The translations under genes were made by a program, and so were the position numbers. A stretch of 64,000 nt of DNA, from assembly GCA_037576195.1 (NCBI GenBank), contig CM075101.1:28706001-28770000 (forward strand). The letters are read 5' to 3'. The stretch is from Phytoseiulus persimilis (Eukaryota; Arthropoda; Arachnida; Mesostigmata; Phytoseiidae). The notes under the pieces are model-generated. The model saw only the letters and a program-made list of their open reading frames with translations, was not told the DNA's origin and did not search any database. This document shows positions 45,701 to 53,987 of this stretch, in pieces. Position 1 is the first letter of the stretch. Each line of letters begins with the position of its first letter.

Positions 45701-48700
45701 ATGGGTGAAAGTGAAACACCAGAAATCAGTCTTCTATCAATCCATCAGCATTTCTTCCTCCACGTTTGTGACAGTTACATGTGCCGAGGCAATTGCGTCG
45801 GAAAGTCTGCCTCACAGAATTATCTCGTTGTTTCTGTTCCTGTTTCACAGCATGAGTTCATTGGCGGAACTGGACAGCCGTATCTCGGGTGATCTCCCTT
45901 ATTCTGTGACTTCACGTTTTTGACTTCATTTTTCCGCATGAAGGCCGGTGAGCTTTTTTCTCGCCGAAAACGCTCTGGGCTAGCAGGGGTCTCAATTGAG
46001 ATTTTCGATCACACTTTTCGTTCCTTCTCCAATCGTACAAGAATCCGCAAGGTGTGCATGCCGCTCATTTTCCCGGATGCGCGCGATGCATCCATCCAGG
46101 GCGAAGTTGACGCAGCCTCTCGGCCAACACACTCTTCTCATCCGGAAGGGCCAGCTTCAATCGGCATTCCGGGTTATCGTTTCTAACTTTGCAAATCTTC
46201 ATTGCTTCGATAGCCAACGAAGATGTCGAATTGGTAGTTTCGCGGATCGTCGGTCGGCTTCGGGCCGGCGATGAGCTGTGATTTCAGTTTCCGTTTTTCG
46301 ATTCGTGGACACTGGCGTCACTATTTCGATCAAGACTCTCAGCGATCGATGCGCAAAATCCCAAGGCGACGCTAGCCTGTTCGTAACGACGAATCGCTCG
46401 CGTACATCGCCCTAAACCGACCTCACGCTCCATCCTTCAAAGAACTGGAAACCCTGTATCAACTAAATTCGTGACATGTGTGAAGATGCTCAGAAATTTT
46501 CGGACTGGCCGGGCGGCGATCGTTCGAAGACGCGTCTTTTCCGAGTATCTTGGGAAGGCGGCCGGCATCGGGACCCCAACTCTCGGCGATACCGACTCTC
46601 TAACGCTGCGAAGCGGCGAACTCGACCACGTTTCCGATGCTTGTCACATCGAAGCCATATGCTGAGCTCGAAAGCTGCCAGCCTGTGGTCATTAATGGAA
46701 CTGACTCAGTCACACTCCCGGGAACAATGCTCGTCTGGTGCTCGTTGTCTTGATGAGTTGCGCGGGTTCGCATTTGAAGCCGATGAAGATAGCATGCTGT
46801 CGTCCACTCGCCGCGGAATGTTACTGTGCATCCCGATGAGAGGCGGCTGTCCCCAGGAGAAGTCGCTGCTTTTGCCGGCTGCGTCGCTTCTGCCGCCGCT
46901 GCTGGCTCCACCCGCATCACCTCCACTTTGATGTCCCTGACACGCTTTAATTGTTCTTAGCTGGTGAGCCGGGCCCCGACAGAATGTTCGTCCGAGACCT
47001 CAGAATATCTTACTGTGGTGCCGACCTTCGCCAGGCAATCTCGTAGAAGAGCATGAATCAATGAGGAACATCCAAAAGCGGCGGCGACAACGAGAAAAGA
47101 ACCGCGTGACCTCAATCATGAAAATACAGAACTCTGTCAAAAACAACGAAGTTTGGACGAGTTTGCCTCCTGTCGCCGTTTTACTTCGTCCCGACGCAGA
47201 TTTTGCTACAGATTATTTCCGAACAGTCGGTGAAGAGTCTCGCGAGATCACAAGGATGAGACTAACTGCTGGTATATTGTCAAGACAGCAGAGCGGGTTC
47301 CGTGGTCCTCGCCGCGGACGAGCGACTCCGTAACCCGGGAAGCACTCACCGCAGCGTCGGCTTGAATAATTGACATTGGTCCGATTTGAACGGCTTAAAC
47401 AAAGCTCTGGGAGTGGCATGGGAATGCTCCCCTCACTTCTTTCTCCTCTTTTCCAACACATGGCGTGAGACGACTTCTTTACAGCGAAAGCCTTCGGGGT
47501 GTGGGCATACTTCTCTGATTGCGCCCGGGGCTGAGACCTCCCTGACGTAACGAACATGGTAACAGCGATCACGATTCTAGAATCGTGATCAGCTCGCCGT
47601 GCATGTGATAATCCCGTCGCTGCGGAGCGACGAAACTGACAAACGACGGTGCTTGGAGCGTTTGAACGCGCTGAATGGAGGCTCGTCAAGTAGTCAGATG
47701 CGACAACGGTGTTCCCGAGAACAGGTTTTCCAAGTCCCCTGAAGAATCGCCGATAGCAGGAATCGGGGAGACTGGACAACGAAGGGGACGTCTACCAGGA
47801 CGGAACTTTTCATCTAAAAGTCTAAGTGGTGACGCCCAATCCGCCGAGATTGAGAGTACTTCGACGAGGGGTCTTTTGCCTGGGTTCCAGCGCAACTAAC
47901 TCAAGACGGCATGGGGCTATCGGCTGTCTTGAAAAACGAACAGAGCCTGGGCTCCAATGCTTCGCAGAGTCGGTTGTCTAACCACGAACTTCGTCGACAG
48001 ATCTCAAGTGGGCCGTGCTGTTCCGGCCGGAATCTTCGAACCCATACGCGATGCGAGTCCATAATCGCTCAGAAGGAACCCACTCGTCGGCGGACGATGC
48101 TGTTTTCACTGACATTCTGCAAGGACTCGAAGGAGACACCACATACGTTGTCTGCGCCGCCGTGAAAGCGTCTCAGAACCACTTCGAAATGGACCCCTCT
48201 CTCTGCCAGTCCGTCAGCACGAAGAGCTCAAAAGCCAGCCAAGTAAGTTCGAGCCGATGTACGATGGGCTTCCGAGCATTCATCGAGTAAAGCTCCCAAT
48301 CAGCTGACACGCTTCGTTGAGATCGTCGAGTTTGAGGTCCACTCGAGCGGTGTCAGATGGCGCATAGTCTGGGTTGGGGACGGATGACTTCGGGTAGCCG
48401 AGGAATTTCCATGCCGTCCGGAGTCGCTCCCGCGTCAGAGGTCTCGCACTAACAGGATTGTCTCCTCCCTCCGAAGTGGATTGATTCGAGTTCCCCTCGA
48501 ACCACGTCTGCGCTAGCCGCCGACAGCGTCAGCGCTACCGTACGCCAGGAGCTGACGCATTTTAAGAAACTCGAGGCTAAATAAATTATTTGCGTTCACT
48601 CCGAACTCCCCCGCGCGAGAAGGACAAGTGGCGAACAAGAAGAGAGGAGAGCTCAATTTTTTTTTCAGAACCTCACCGACGAGCACGCACATATCAGTAC

Positions 48701-51700
48701 TCAAGTTAACGAGGGTTTCTGATTTTCAGGCGTCGTCTCTGTTCATGGCTCCAACGTTGGAAAGACGACCCGTCTCTCAAAGAGCTAAAACGGAGCTCTT
48801 GGCTATGAAAGGTGCTCAGCGATCAATCTGGGTCCGTTGGAGGCTGAGGATTGCGAAATCAGACGGCGAACAACATCGCTTCAAACGAGACGTGAGAAAC
48901 CCCTTTCCGGCGAAACTTTCCCTCCGAGCTTCGATTCGAGTTGACGACTTTTGAGAATTTCGACATGTTGAATCTCTCTCCTGCAGATCACCGATGACGA
49001 AGAGGATACGGCGACGCGCGAATGGATCGTTCTCACGAGGAGAATAGGAACTCAAAACTTCACCGAAGTTCGCGTCAGCGACACTTCCGCCCAGGCCAAG
49101 GGCAATAATGTCTACAACTACACGGTTGCGAATCTCGCGCCCGACACAGCCTACGACTGCTGTTTGATGCCGATGGACACGCTGATGGAGGACACCATGG
49201 CGGACAAGAGTGTGCCAGGTCAGTAGCCGTTCGCTGTCCAATCTCGAAACTTCTCGGCGAGCGATGTTCGCATCGACTCGAGCCGATTCCTCGACGCTTT
49301 GCTGAGCTCGTTTTGCTCGACTTTATCCCTCGCCGGATCGACGCAGCGTCTTCGAATGCGATATTGAGTTGACAGCGAATGAGCGAAGTCGTAGGGAACG
49401 GCTGAGGGATGCGAGCGCGAGACCAGAAAGAGGAGATACCGGAGGGGGTGTGGAACCGGGAATAATCGAGCAATCCAGACGTTAGGGAAGCAGGAGAGCA
49501 GCGTTGGGAAATCAAATCTTGAGTTTTTAATCGGATCTGCCCTGCGCCGCTCACGAACGCAGGCTCGGAGAGAACGCGATGGCACAATGGGTGATTACGA
49601 ACCGCTGCGACTCTCAGAGCCGTACCCAGTCTCGCAGACACAGTCGGATTGTCTGTCTGAGTGAAAGCGTAGCTGGAACTCCCGATAGCCCGGCATGTTC
49701 GCATCTGATAGAGTGCGGCTGCACAGGGTCGCTCGCGTGGGGAGGAAAAAGCAGACTGGGTTGGCTGGCAAGGATTCTAAAAAAAGTCGGGGAGGGGATG
49801 ACTCGCCGCGTACGCTTGCCCTCCGCAATTTCGATAATCCGCTCGCCGAACTTGGTCATTATAACTTGCTCGGCATAACCACACGGGTCCCCGGCTTCCC
49901 GTTCGTCGGAATAATTCAACATTCAGCTCCACTGTTCCACGAGCAGGACTGGAACTCAGTTCGACCAACTGGGGTCCCGGGCGAAAGGCCGCGTTCCATC
50001 GGAATTCAGCACTCGGTCTCAGCATGTGTATTCTCTGGAGAATCTCCCCCATGACGAAAAGCTATCTTGACTCGCAGGTGGCATCCGAGAAATCCCATCG
50101 CACCTCAGATCCCTCGTGGAACACAACTCCATGATATGCAAGGAAATAGTCACTCTGGCCGATGTTCAACACATATCCTCATCAAGCTCGTTTGATAATC
50201 GAATGGTCGTCTTCGTTATCTTGCTCTCTGCAGTCCTGACAGCACTGATTGTCGCAGCGTTCTGCTGCTGCTTCCCTGCCACGAGGTGAGTCATGATGAA
50301 AGTCCAAGAACCGGTAGAAATACCGGTCCCGTCGCTTCTAGAACTCTCACTCGCACGCTCCCTGATTCGGATCAATGACGACAACAATGGAAAATCATCG
50401 CTTGACTCCGCAGGCACTTTCTGACAAACTGCTCTCAGGGATTGGCCCAGTCGCCGCTGAAGCCCGCGGTCACCGACAAGTTCGCCATAGATAACTTGCG
50501 CAAAAACAACTCCATAAACTCGACGAAAAACCTGGTGAACTTCATGGAAAGCGAGGCCAACAACCGAAACTCGAGCTCCGCCAACAGCTCCCAGACTTCA
50601 GCACCCTCGAACGTTGAGACGGTCAGAAAAATTCCAATGAGGCCCCCTAACATACCTCTCCCACCCATCCCGACGGAAGAGAACAATAATCTCAGAGGTC
50701 GTCACGACACCCAAGACAACAAAATTGCGACCTTGGACGCGGGGAGGTGGGTTTCTGCCAGCGCCCTTCAAACTTGGACCTCTCAGTTGATCAGGGAATT
50801 TCAGCCTTAATGAGCGGACCCTAACGAGCGACGAAAAACTCAGTATTTCGATGAGGCAACGCGCCAATAAGAATAGCGCGGCTCAGCCGAGTTGGTTGAT
50901 GGAACATAAAAATATTTCGGACATGTTCAAGAAAAACGCAATTTGAAAGGCTCATCAGAGACAAGCAAGACCTCATACAACCCTCAAATCGAGCAGCATC
51001 GGCAGAGTTTATCGGAGCTGGTTCGAGAACGCTACTGGTAATCAGCATGATACCTGAACAAAGGGTACAGATTCTAATAGGACGTCCGCTCTCGCTGCAG
51101 GCTCAACCTGATGTATTCAGAGTGGGAAGACATGCCGAACGTCATTTCAAAACCTCGCCGCGCCCGATCTGAGGTCCGCGCTCCCACTTCCCGTCCTTTT
51201 ACAAGTTTGGGAAATATTTGCCTTGTCTCTAAAGAAGACCCCTTCAAAACTCTTCGCTCGCTTCCCCGACCGTTTATGGGAAGCGACGGAGGAAGCTACA
51301 ACGACACGACGTCGAGTGACGACGACAGGAAAGTGCTCAATGCCCCTCGAAAGGTTTGTTGGGAAGAATTTCGAATCCGCGCACAAACTTCGGCTTCGAG
51401 CCGGGTGTCGACAACCCTCGACAGCGATGCCTATTCTAAATTTAGATTGTAATCTGGGACCATTTCAACGTCACAGATTCAAAGAACGAAGACGACTATC
51501 AACTGGACAAACCACGGCGACTTTGACTCTCAGGTGGCTTACCTAGACGGTCGGAAAGTGCAAGTTTTTGGCCTCGGTTCCAAGACTCTGCCCAAATCTA
51601 TTCTGAGGAAAGGCGGACGACCTTTGACGGCAGCCTCTTCTCCGGCGTTGTCTCGAGTTGCCGGAAGGAACGCTTCTAGGGCTCAGAGCCACCATTCCAG

Positions 51701-52393
51701 GTAACTCCTTACTCTTTGAACACAAGCAGCTCGTCAGATTTGGACTAGTTTTTAAATTCCTGGATGAGTTGGCAATGTCGACGGAAAAGACAACGGGTTC
51801 GGCCGACGTCACGACCGGTGAAGACGTCACGGGGAGAAAGCGAGTCCCGCAGTCGTCGCGAACTTTCCCGCGTTCCAACGCCGACTTCAACGGGGAAGCG
51901 GAAAGGTGACGAGTTGCTGAGCTGTCGGCGGGAGCCGAATAAATCGACAGAGCCCGTTTCTGAGCACGCGCATCCCTCTCTGGATTCCTGGGACGTGCAA
52001 TCCAGAGCTCGCGCGAAGAACGCAGCATTCTCTTCCTTTTTCTCTCGCAGCCGAGCTCGCTGGGGCGTTTGCCTAATAAGATAATAATTTCCTCGGTTGC
52101 ATCGGTCGTCGCAAATGGTCGAAATCGATTTGCGCTCTAATTGTTGCCCTTTCCCTCACAGGTCGTTCAAAAAACCTGCGCGCTCCCCACCTGTGATTCG
52201 TCGACCCTCTCAAAGCCAGCAAAGCAGCGCTCAGCGGCTGAGCTTCTGTACTTTCGGGAAAGACGGGCTGGGACACGAAAGCCCTTGCACCGAATCAGTG
52301 GCGTCGAACAGCGACAACTGCTCATCGACGAAGCAGCTTTGCACGCATTCGTCGACTTCATCGGATTGCGACGTGTTCATCGAGCACGTCTAG
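38950..52393 (+). CDS. LRR-FN3-FN3 single-pass membrane receptor, 988 aa
   Basis: Ten coding exons (38950-39757, 45079-45351, 48001-48242, 48730-48891, 48987-49218, 50078-50285, 50414-50746, 51101-51353, 51477-51700, 52162-52393) join in frame to 2,967 bases. The predicted protein has a signal peptide (residues 1-24), an LRRNT with Cys32/Cys43, about seven leucine-rich repeats (70-265), a four-Cys LRRCT (271-322), two fibronectin-III domains (about 335-437 and 460-572), a transmembrane helix (615-637) and a long polar tail. Proteins of this build are cell-surface adhesion or recognition receptors, often neural; the ligand cannot be told. ATG 38950 is chosen because it starts the signal peptide. 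Introns 3-9 (95-859 bases) hold nothing I recognise. I cannot assign a specific orthologue. Confidence 0.9.
43298..43540 (-). repeat. inverted repeat arm, left
   Basis: The reverse complement of this segment aligns over about 230-240 bases with 43898-44139 at roughly three-quarters identity, with nearly identical blocks such as TCATTCAAATCTGG and TTACACTTCGTATAGTTCCC. The similarity stops at about the same point in both copies. This is a dispersed repeat family inserted twice in opposite orientation, or a fold-back element. No target-site duplication or transposase was seen. The divergence suggests old copies. Confidence 0.75.
43898..44139 (+). repeat. inverted repeat arm, right
   Basis: Plus-orientation partner of 43298-43540, separated from it by a 357-base spacer with no evident feature. 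It shares the blocks GACGATCAACTG, TCATTCAAATCTGG and TTACACTTCGTATAGTTCCC with the other arm's complement. As RNA, the intron could fold the two arms into a long imperfect hairpin. No third copy was noticed in the window, though a by-eye search would miss diverged ones. Confidence 0.75.
45079..45351 (+). CDS. LRR receptor exon 2: LRRCT and start of FN3-1
   Basis: Encodes the end of codon 270 to the first base of codon 361. It opens with a textbook LRRCT (NPLHCDCSAMWLREW, then CAHPANLRGAHL and a final Cys322) and continues into the first half of a fibronectin-III domain (TTLEHSISVTWKVEEK). The acceptor is CTTTGCAG and the donor AAAA|GTAAGT (phase 1). The LRRCT follows exon 1 without a gap, which confirms the junction. 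Confidence 0.92.
45352..48000 (+). other. intron 2 of the LRR receptor (2.6 kb)
   Basis: Phase-1 intron from GTAAGT to CGTCGACAG. It interrupts FN3-1 between the B and C strand regions. It holds a 24-bp perfect palindrome (47567-47590). A + frame at 45647-45892 ends with an Ig-like string, GKSASQNYLVVSVP, but no complete Ig fold or matching phase was found. Frames near 46471-46931 are open on both strands and look accidental. Confidence 0.8.
47567..47590. repeat. 24-bp perfect palindrome
   Basis: The half-site GATCACGATTCT is followed directly by its exact reverse complement, with no spacer and no extension of symmetry beyond 24 bases. It lies in intron 2 of the LRR receptor. A perfect match of twelve base pairs with no loop is rare by chance. 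It could bind a dimeric protein or mark a past inversion or insertion junction; neither is shown. Confidence 0.8.
48001..48242 (+). CDS. LRR receptor exon 3: rest of FN3-1
   Basis: Completes codon 361 (AAT, Asn) and runs to residue 441. NLKWAVLFRPESS gives the C strand, and LEGDTTYVVCAAVKA is the typical E-F loop/F strand with the conserved Tyr. Cys412 and Cys429 may pair. The acceptor is GTCGACAG and the donor CCAA|GTAAGT (phase 0). Two bases fit exactly with exon 2's single leftover base. Confidence 0.9.
48730..48891 (+). CDS. LRR receptor exon 4: linker and start of FN3-2
   Basis: Fifty-four codons (residues 442-495), phase 0 at both ends. A basic linker is followed by a B-strand-like AQRSIWVRWRLRIAKSD with the conserved Trp of FN3 domains. 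The acceptor is GATTTTCAG and the donor CGAGAC|GTGAGA. It is the least typical exon by sequence, but its phases and position between two firm FN3 halves support it. Confidence 0.8.
48987..49218 (+). CDS. LRR receptor exon 5: rest of FN3-2
   Basis: Residues 496-572 plus one base. REWIVLTRR gives the C strand, and YNYTVANLAPDTAYDCCLMP is a clear FN3 E-F region with the conserved Leu-x-Pro-x-Thr-x-Tyr motif. The acceptor is CTCCTGCAG and the donor GCCAG|GTCAGT (phase 1). Two N-glycosylation sites (NFT and NYT) fit an extracellular location. Confidence 0.92.
50078..50285 (+). CDS. LRR receptor exon 6: stalk and transmembrane helix
   Basis: Residues 573-641 plus two bases. A Ser-rich juxtamembrane stalk is followed by the helix MVVFVILLSAVLTALIVAAF (615-634), then three Cys (635-637) at the cytoplasmic face that could be palmitoylated, and a basic stop-transfer end. 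The acceptor is CTCGCAG and the donor ACGAG|GTGAGT (phase 2). Confidence 0.92.
50414..50746 (+). CDS. LRR receptor exon 7: tail with proline motif
   Basis: Residues 642-752 plus two bases. I chose the acceptor GACTCCGCAG at 50413, not the nearer CTCTCAG at 50437, because only the former keeps exon 6's phase open. The tail is Asn/Ser-rich (NNRNSSSANSS) and carries a proline-rich motif, RPPNIPLPPIP (718-728), that could bind SH3 or EVH1 domains. The donor GGGGAG|GTGGGT is preferred over the weaker GTCGTC at 50698. Confidence 0.88.
51101..51353 (+). CDS. LRR receptor exon 8: cytoplasmic tail
   Basis: Completes codon 753 and runs to residue 837, phase 0 at the end (CGAAAG|GTTTGT). The acceptor is CGCTGCAG. 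The sequence is disordered-looking, with basic clusters (KPRRARSEVR) and an acidic serine cluster (TTSSDDDR) of casein-kinase-2 type. No known domain. Confidence 0.87.
51477..51700 (+). CDS. LRR receptor exon 9: cytoplasmic tail
   Basis: Residues 838-911 plus two bases. The acceptor is AACGTCACAG and the donor TTCCAG|GTAACT (phase 2). It includes a possibly folded segment, QVAYLDGRKVQVFGLG, and ends Ser/Arg-rich. The phase fits both neighbours. No family signature is seen. Confidence 0.85.
52162..52393 (+). CDS. LRR receptor exon 10: C-terminus
   Basis: Completes codon 912, encodes residues 913-988 and stops at TAG 52391-52393. The acceptor is CCCTCACAG. The segment is Ser- and Cys-rich and ends DVFIEHV. 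The last four residues, IEHV, match a class III PDZ ligand (acidic residue at position -2, hydrophobic C-terminus), so the tail may be anchored by a PDZ scaffold; that is inference from the motif alone. Confidence 0.88.
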
Positions 52394-52466
52394 GCTTGCA
52401 GACGTGGCTCCGCTGCCTGCTGCCGCCCAACGCCATTTTGTCCAACTATTTATGCTAGGTCCAGAG

Positions 52467-52922
52467 TCATGGAAGAGAATAGAATGATGAATGGGGCGAT
52501 ACACGAATTGGGTAATGTCTCGCTACAGCTCGTTTGATCCACTGATTGAATGGCCCTTTGACTGCCTGAGTCATAGATAGAGAGGACGACGAAACGGGAT
52601 GAGGAAACCCTCGAGCTCCGAACCACTGATGACGTGCAATGCCGTCCATCGGCAAAGACCTCATTAGGGAAGAGTCTTCATTTTTGTTCGCGATCCACCG
52701 GTCGAACTTCTCGTCGGGACTACTTTCGCTGCCACAGCTGTAGCATCTGCTGCCACGGCCAACAACGTCGGAGGACTCCATCAAGATGATGACGACGACG
52801 ACGAGGACTACATATCGAAGGACTAATCTCCGGTTCAGTGCTGCCACATCGAGATTCCATCCGAGCCCGGGCCATCGAAGCAAAGATGCCGGCTCCTCGG
52901 TCGTCGCCATTAAGGCTCTCAT
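52467..52922 (-). CDS. antisense ORF with membrane segment and CYSC motif
   Basis: An ATG-started minus-strand frame of about 151 residues lies entirely inside the receptor's 3' UTR. It has a strongly hydrophobic segment, LVLRYVVLVVVVIILME (residues about 34-50), followed shortly by SRCYSCGSESSPDEKFDRW. A signal segment followed by CYxCxS is how Ly6/uPAR-fold secreted proteins begin, but the further Cys required for that fold are absent, so it could only be a first exon of such a gene. Against it, the Val run is the complement of the GAY trinucleotide tract and no TSS-to-ATG spacing is evident. Read as interesting but unproven. Confidence 0.22.
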   Translation of the reverse strand: MRALMATTEEPASLLRWPGLGWNLDVAALNRRLVLRYVVLVVVVIILMESSDVVGRGSRCYSCGSESSPDEKFDRWIANKNEDSSLMRSLPMDGIARHQWFGARGFPHPVSSSSLSMTQAVKGPFNQWIKRAVARHYPIRVSPHSSFYSLP

Positions 52923-53049
52923 CACGTGACCACGATCGACGAAAGTGTATATACCTGTTTCTAGGAGTCTCCGAGTTCTCGGGGAGCGCTGTATTAATTT
53001 TTGTACGATAAATTCTTACACGAGAGATGTTCCTACCGCGCCAGCTGTA

Positions 53050-53055
53050 AATAAA
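53050..53055 (+). terminator. poly(A) signal AATAAA
   Basis: A canonical AATAAA hexamer about 660 bases after the LRR receptor stop codon, the first one downstream on this strand that I noticed. It probably sets the 3' end of that transcript at about 53,065-53,080. Confidence 0.7.
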
Positions 53056-53075
53056 ACCTAATATTATTCATCGAT

Positions 53076-53783
53076 CGGAACGAGTCGAGTCATGATTTTG
53101 CAGTCCATGTCGGGTGCCATCGCGTCAAACCCGCACTAATTGCGCCTTCGCTCCAGGAACCCGCGTCGAGCCTGTCCGGGCAGGAGGACCTGGAAAAGCT
53201 TCGGAGTGGGATAGTAGGGAGCCAGCAAACGATGGAGAAAGAGGAGAAGGGAGGATGGACAAACCGACGGATTGCGAGGGGGAGAGGCGGTTGCGGAGGA
53301 GGGCAGGCGTCACTCCAGCGCGGCTCTTCCCGCACAGGCATTGCGTGGCGCCTCTCCGCGGCAATTGCTGTTTGAAGAGGTATTCCCTTCGAACGGATTA
53401 ACCTGTGCACCATACACGGAAGGGGGCTGTTCGACTGTTCGCTCGGACGGCCAATAGTTCTGACTCCGAAGCGAAATATCGATAACCAGCGGATCACGCG
53501 AGGATCGCTCAGAATCTCAATCCACTCCGACTTATCCTGGGCCTGCAGCGGTTTCAATTCGAGCTCCCCCTCTCGCTCTCTCTCTCTCTTCGAACGGCTG
53601 CAGATAATCAGAAAGACACGAGCCCGACAACTGCGTCGCGCGGCATTAACAGCATCTCGCTCCGCTCGACCGAGCCATTCGTGGGGTTTTTAGGGTAAGA
53701 AGGCTCAACGTGACGTCAGAACGTTGTCTCGGCGAGCTTGAAGCTTGACAGAGAACGACACGCAACGGTAAAAACAGCAAGAG
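53076..53783 (+). promoter_or_regulatory. intergenic region with CCAAT box and CT/GA tract
   Basis: Between the receptor's poly(A) signal and ATG 53784. It contains GGCCAATAG (CCAAT at 53451-53455) and a CT-rich tract (53564-53590; GA repeats on the other strand), both common in animal promoters, the latter being a GAGA-factor-like site. I take it as the likely promoter and 5' UTR of the coiled-coil gene. On the minus strand a good acceptor (TTATCTGCAG at about 53600) opens a frame through the GA tract into ELELKPLQAQDKSEWIEIL, discussed in the findings. Confidence 0.4.
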
Positions 53784-53987
53784 ATGGAGGCGACCAGGCC
53801 TCCGTTGCTCGCGGAAGGTTCTGATGAATTCCGACCCCGTCACAGCCCCGATGGCGTTCTGGACGTGTTCCAGAGGGGCTCCGCTGTTCTCTTCCGAAGC
53901 GCGGCCGAAGAACGGGAGGCATTTTCCATGTTTGGAGTACTGGCTAACTCCCGGAGCTGTGCTCATTCTCGCTTAACGAGGTCCAGG
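53784..53987 (+). CDS. coiled-coil gene, proposed exon 1
   Basis: Starts at ATG 53784 (GAGATGG context) and gives 68 codons, phase 0, to the donor AGG|GTCAGT. The translation begins MEATRPPLLAEGSDEFRPRH and includes a helical AEEREAFSMF stretch. It is chosen because its base use resembles the firm exons and its phase fits the next one. Alternative: translation starts in a short exon ending ATG|GTGAGG at 56288-56290, which also gives phase 0. Confidence 0.4.

Larger units (their letters stand above)
52394..53075 (+). other. 3' UTR of the LRR receptor
   Basis: From the stop codon to shortly after the AATAAA at 53050-53055, about 680 bases. It includes a GAT/GAC trinucleotide tract at about 52785-52806. 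A 151-codon ATG-started antisense frame lies within it and is listed separately. The cleavage site itself is estimated. Confidence 0.65.

Noticed and set aside
45647-45892. Ig-like end string GKSASQNYLVVSVP in intron 2
   Set aside because: No B-strand Cys or Trp core upstream, no matching splice phase, and FN3-1 is completed without it.
50414-50441. Alternative acceptor CTCTCAG at 50437 for receptor exon 7
   Set aside because: It shifts the frame to an early stop after exon 6; the upstream CCGCAG at 50413 keeps the reading frame.
53090-53557. 155-codon minus ORF taken as a whole gene
   Set aside because: It starts at TTG and only its upstream end looks like protein; the remainder is Pro/Ser-rich noise. 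Only the short exon-like part is kept as a finding.
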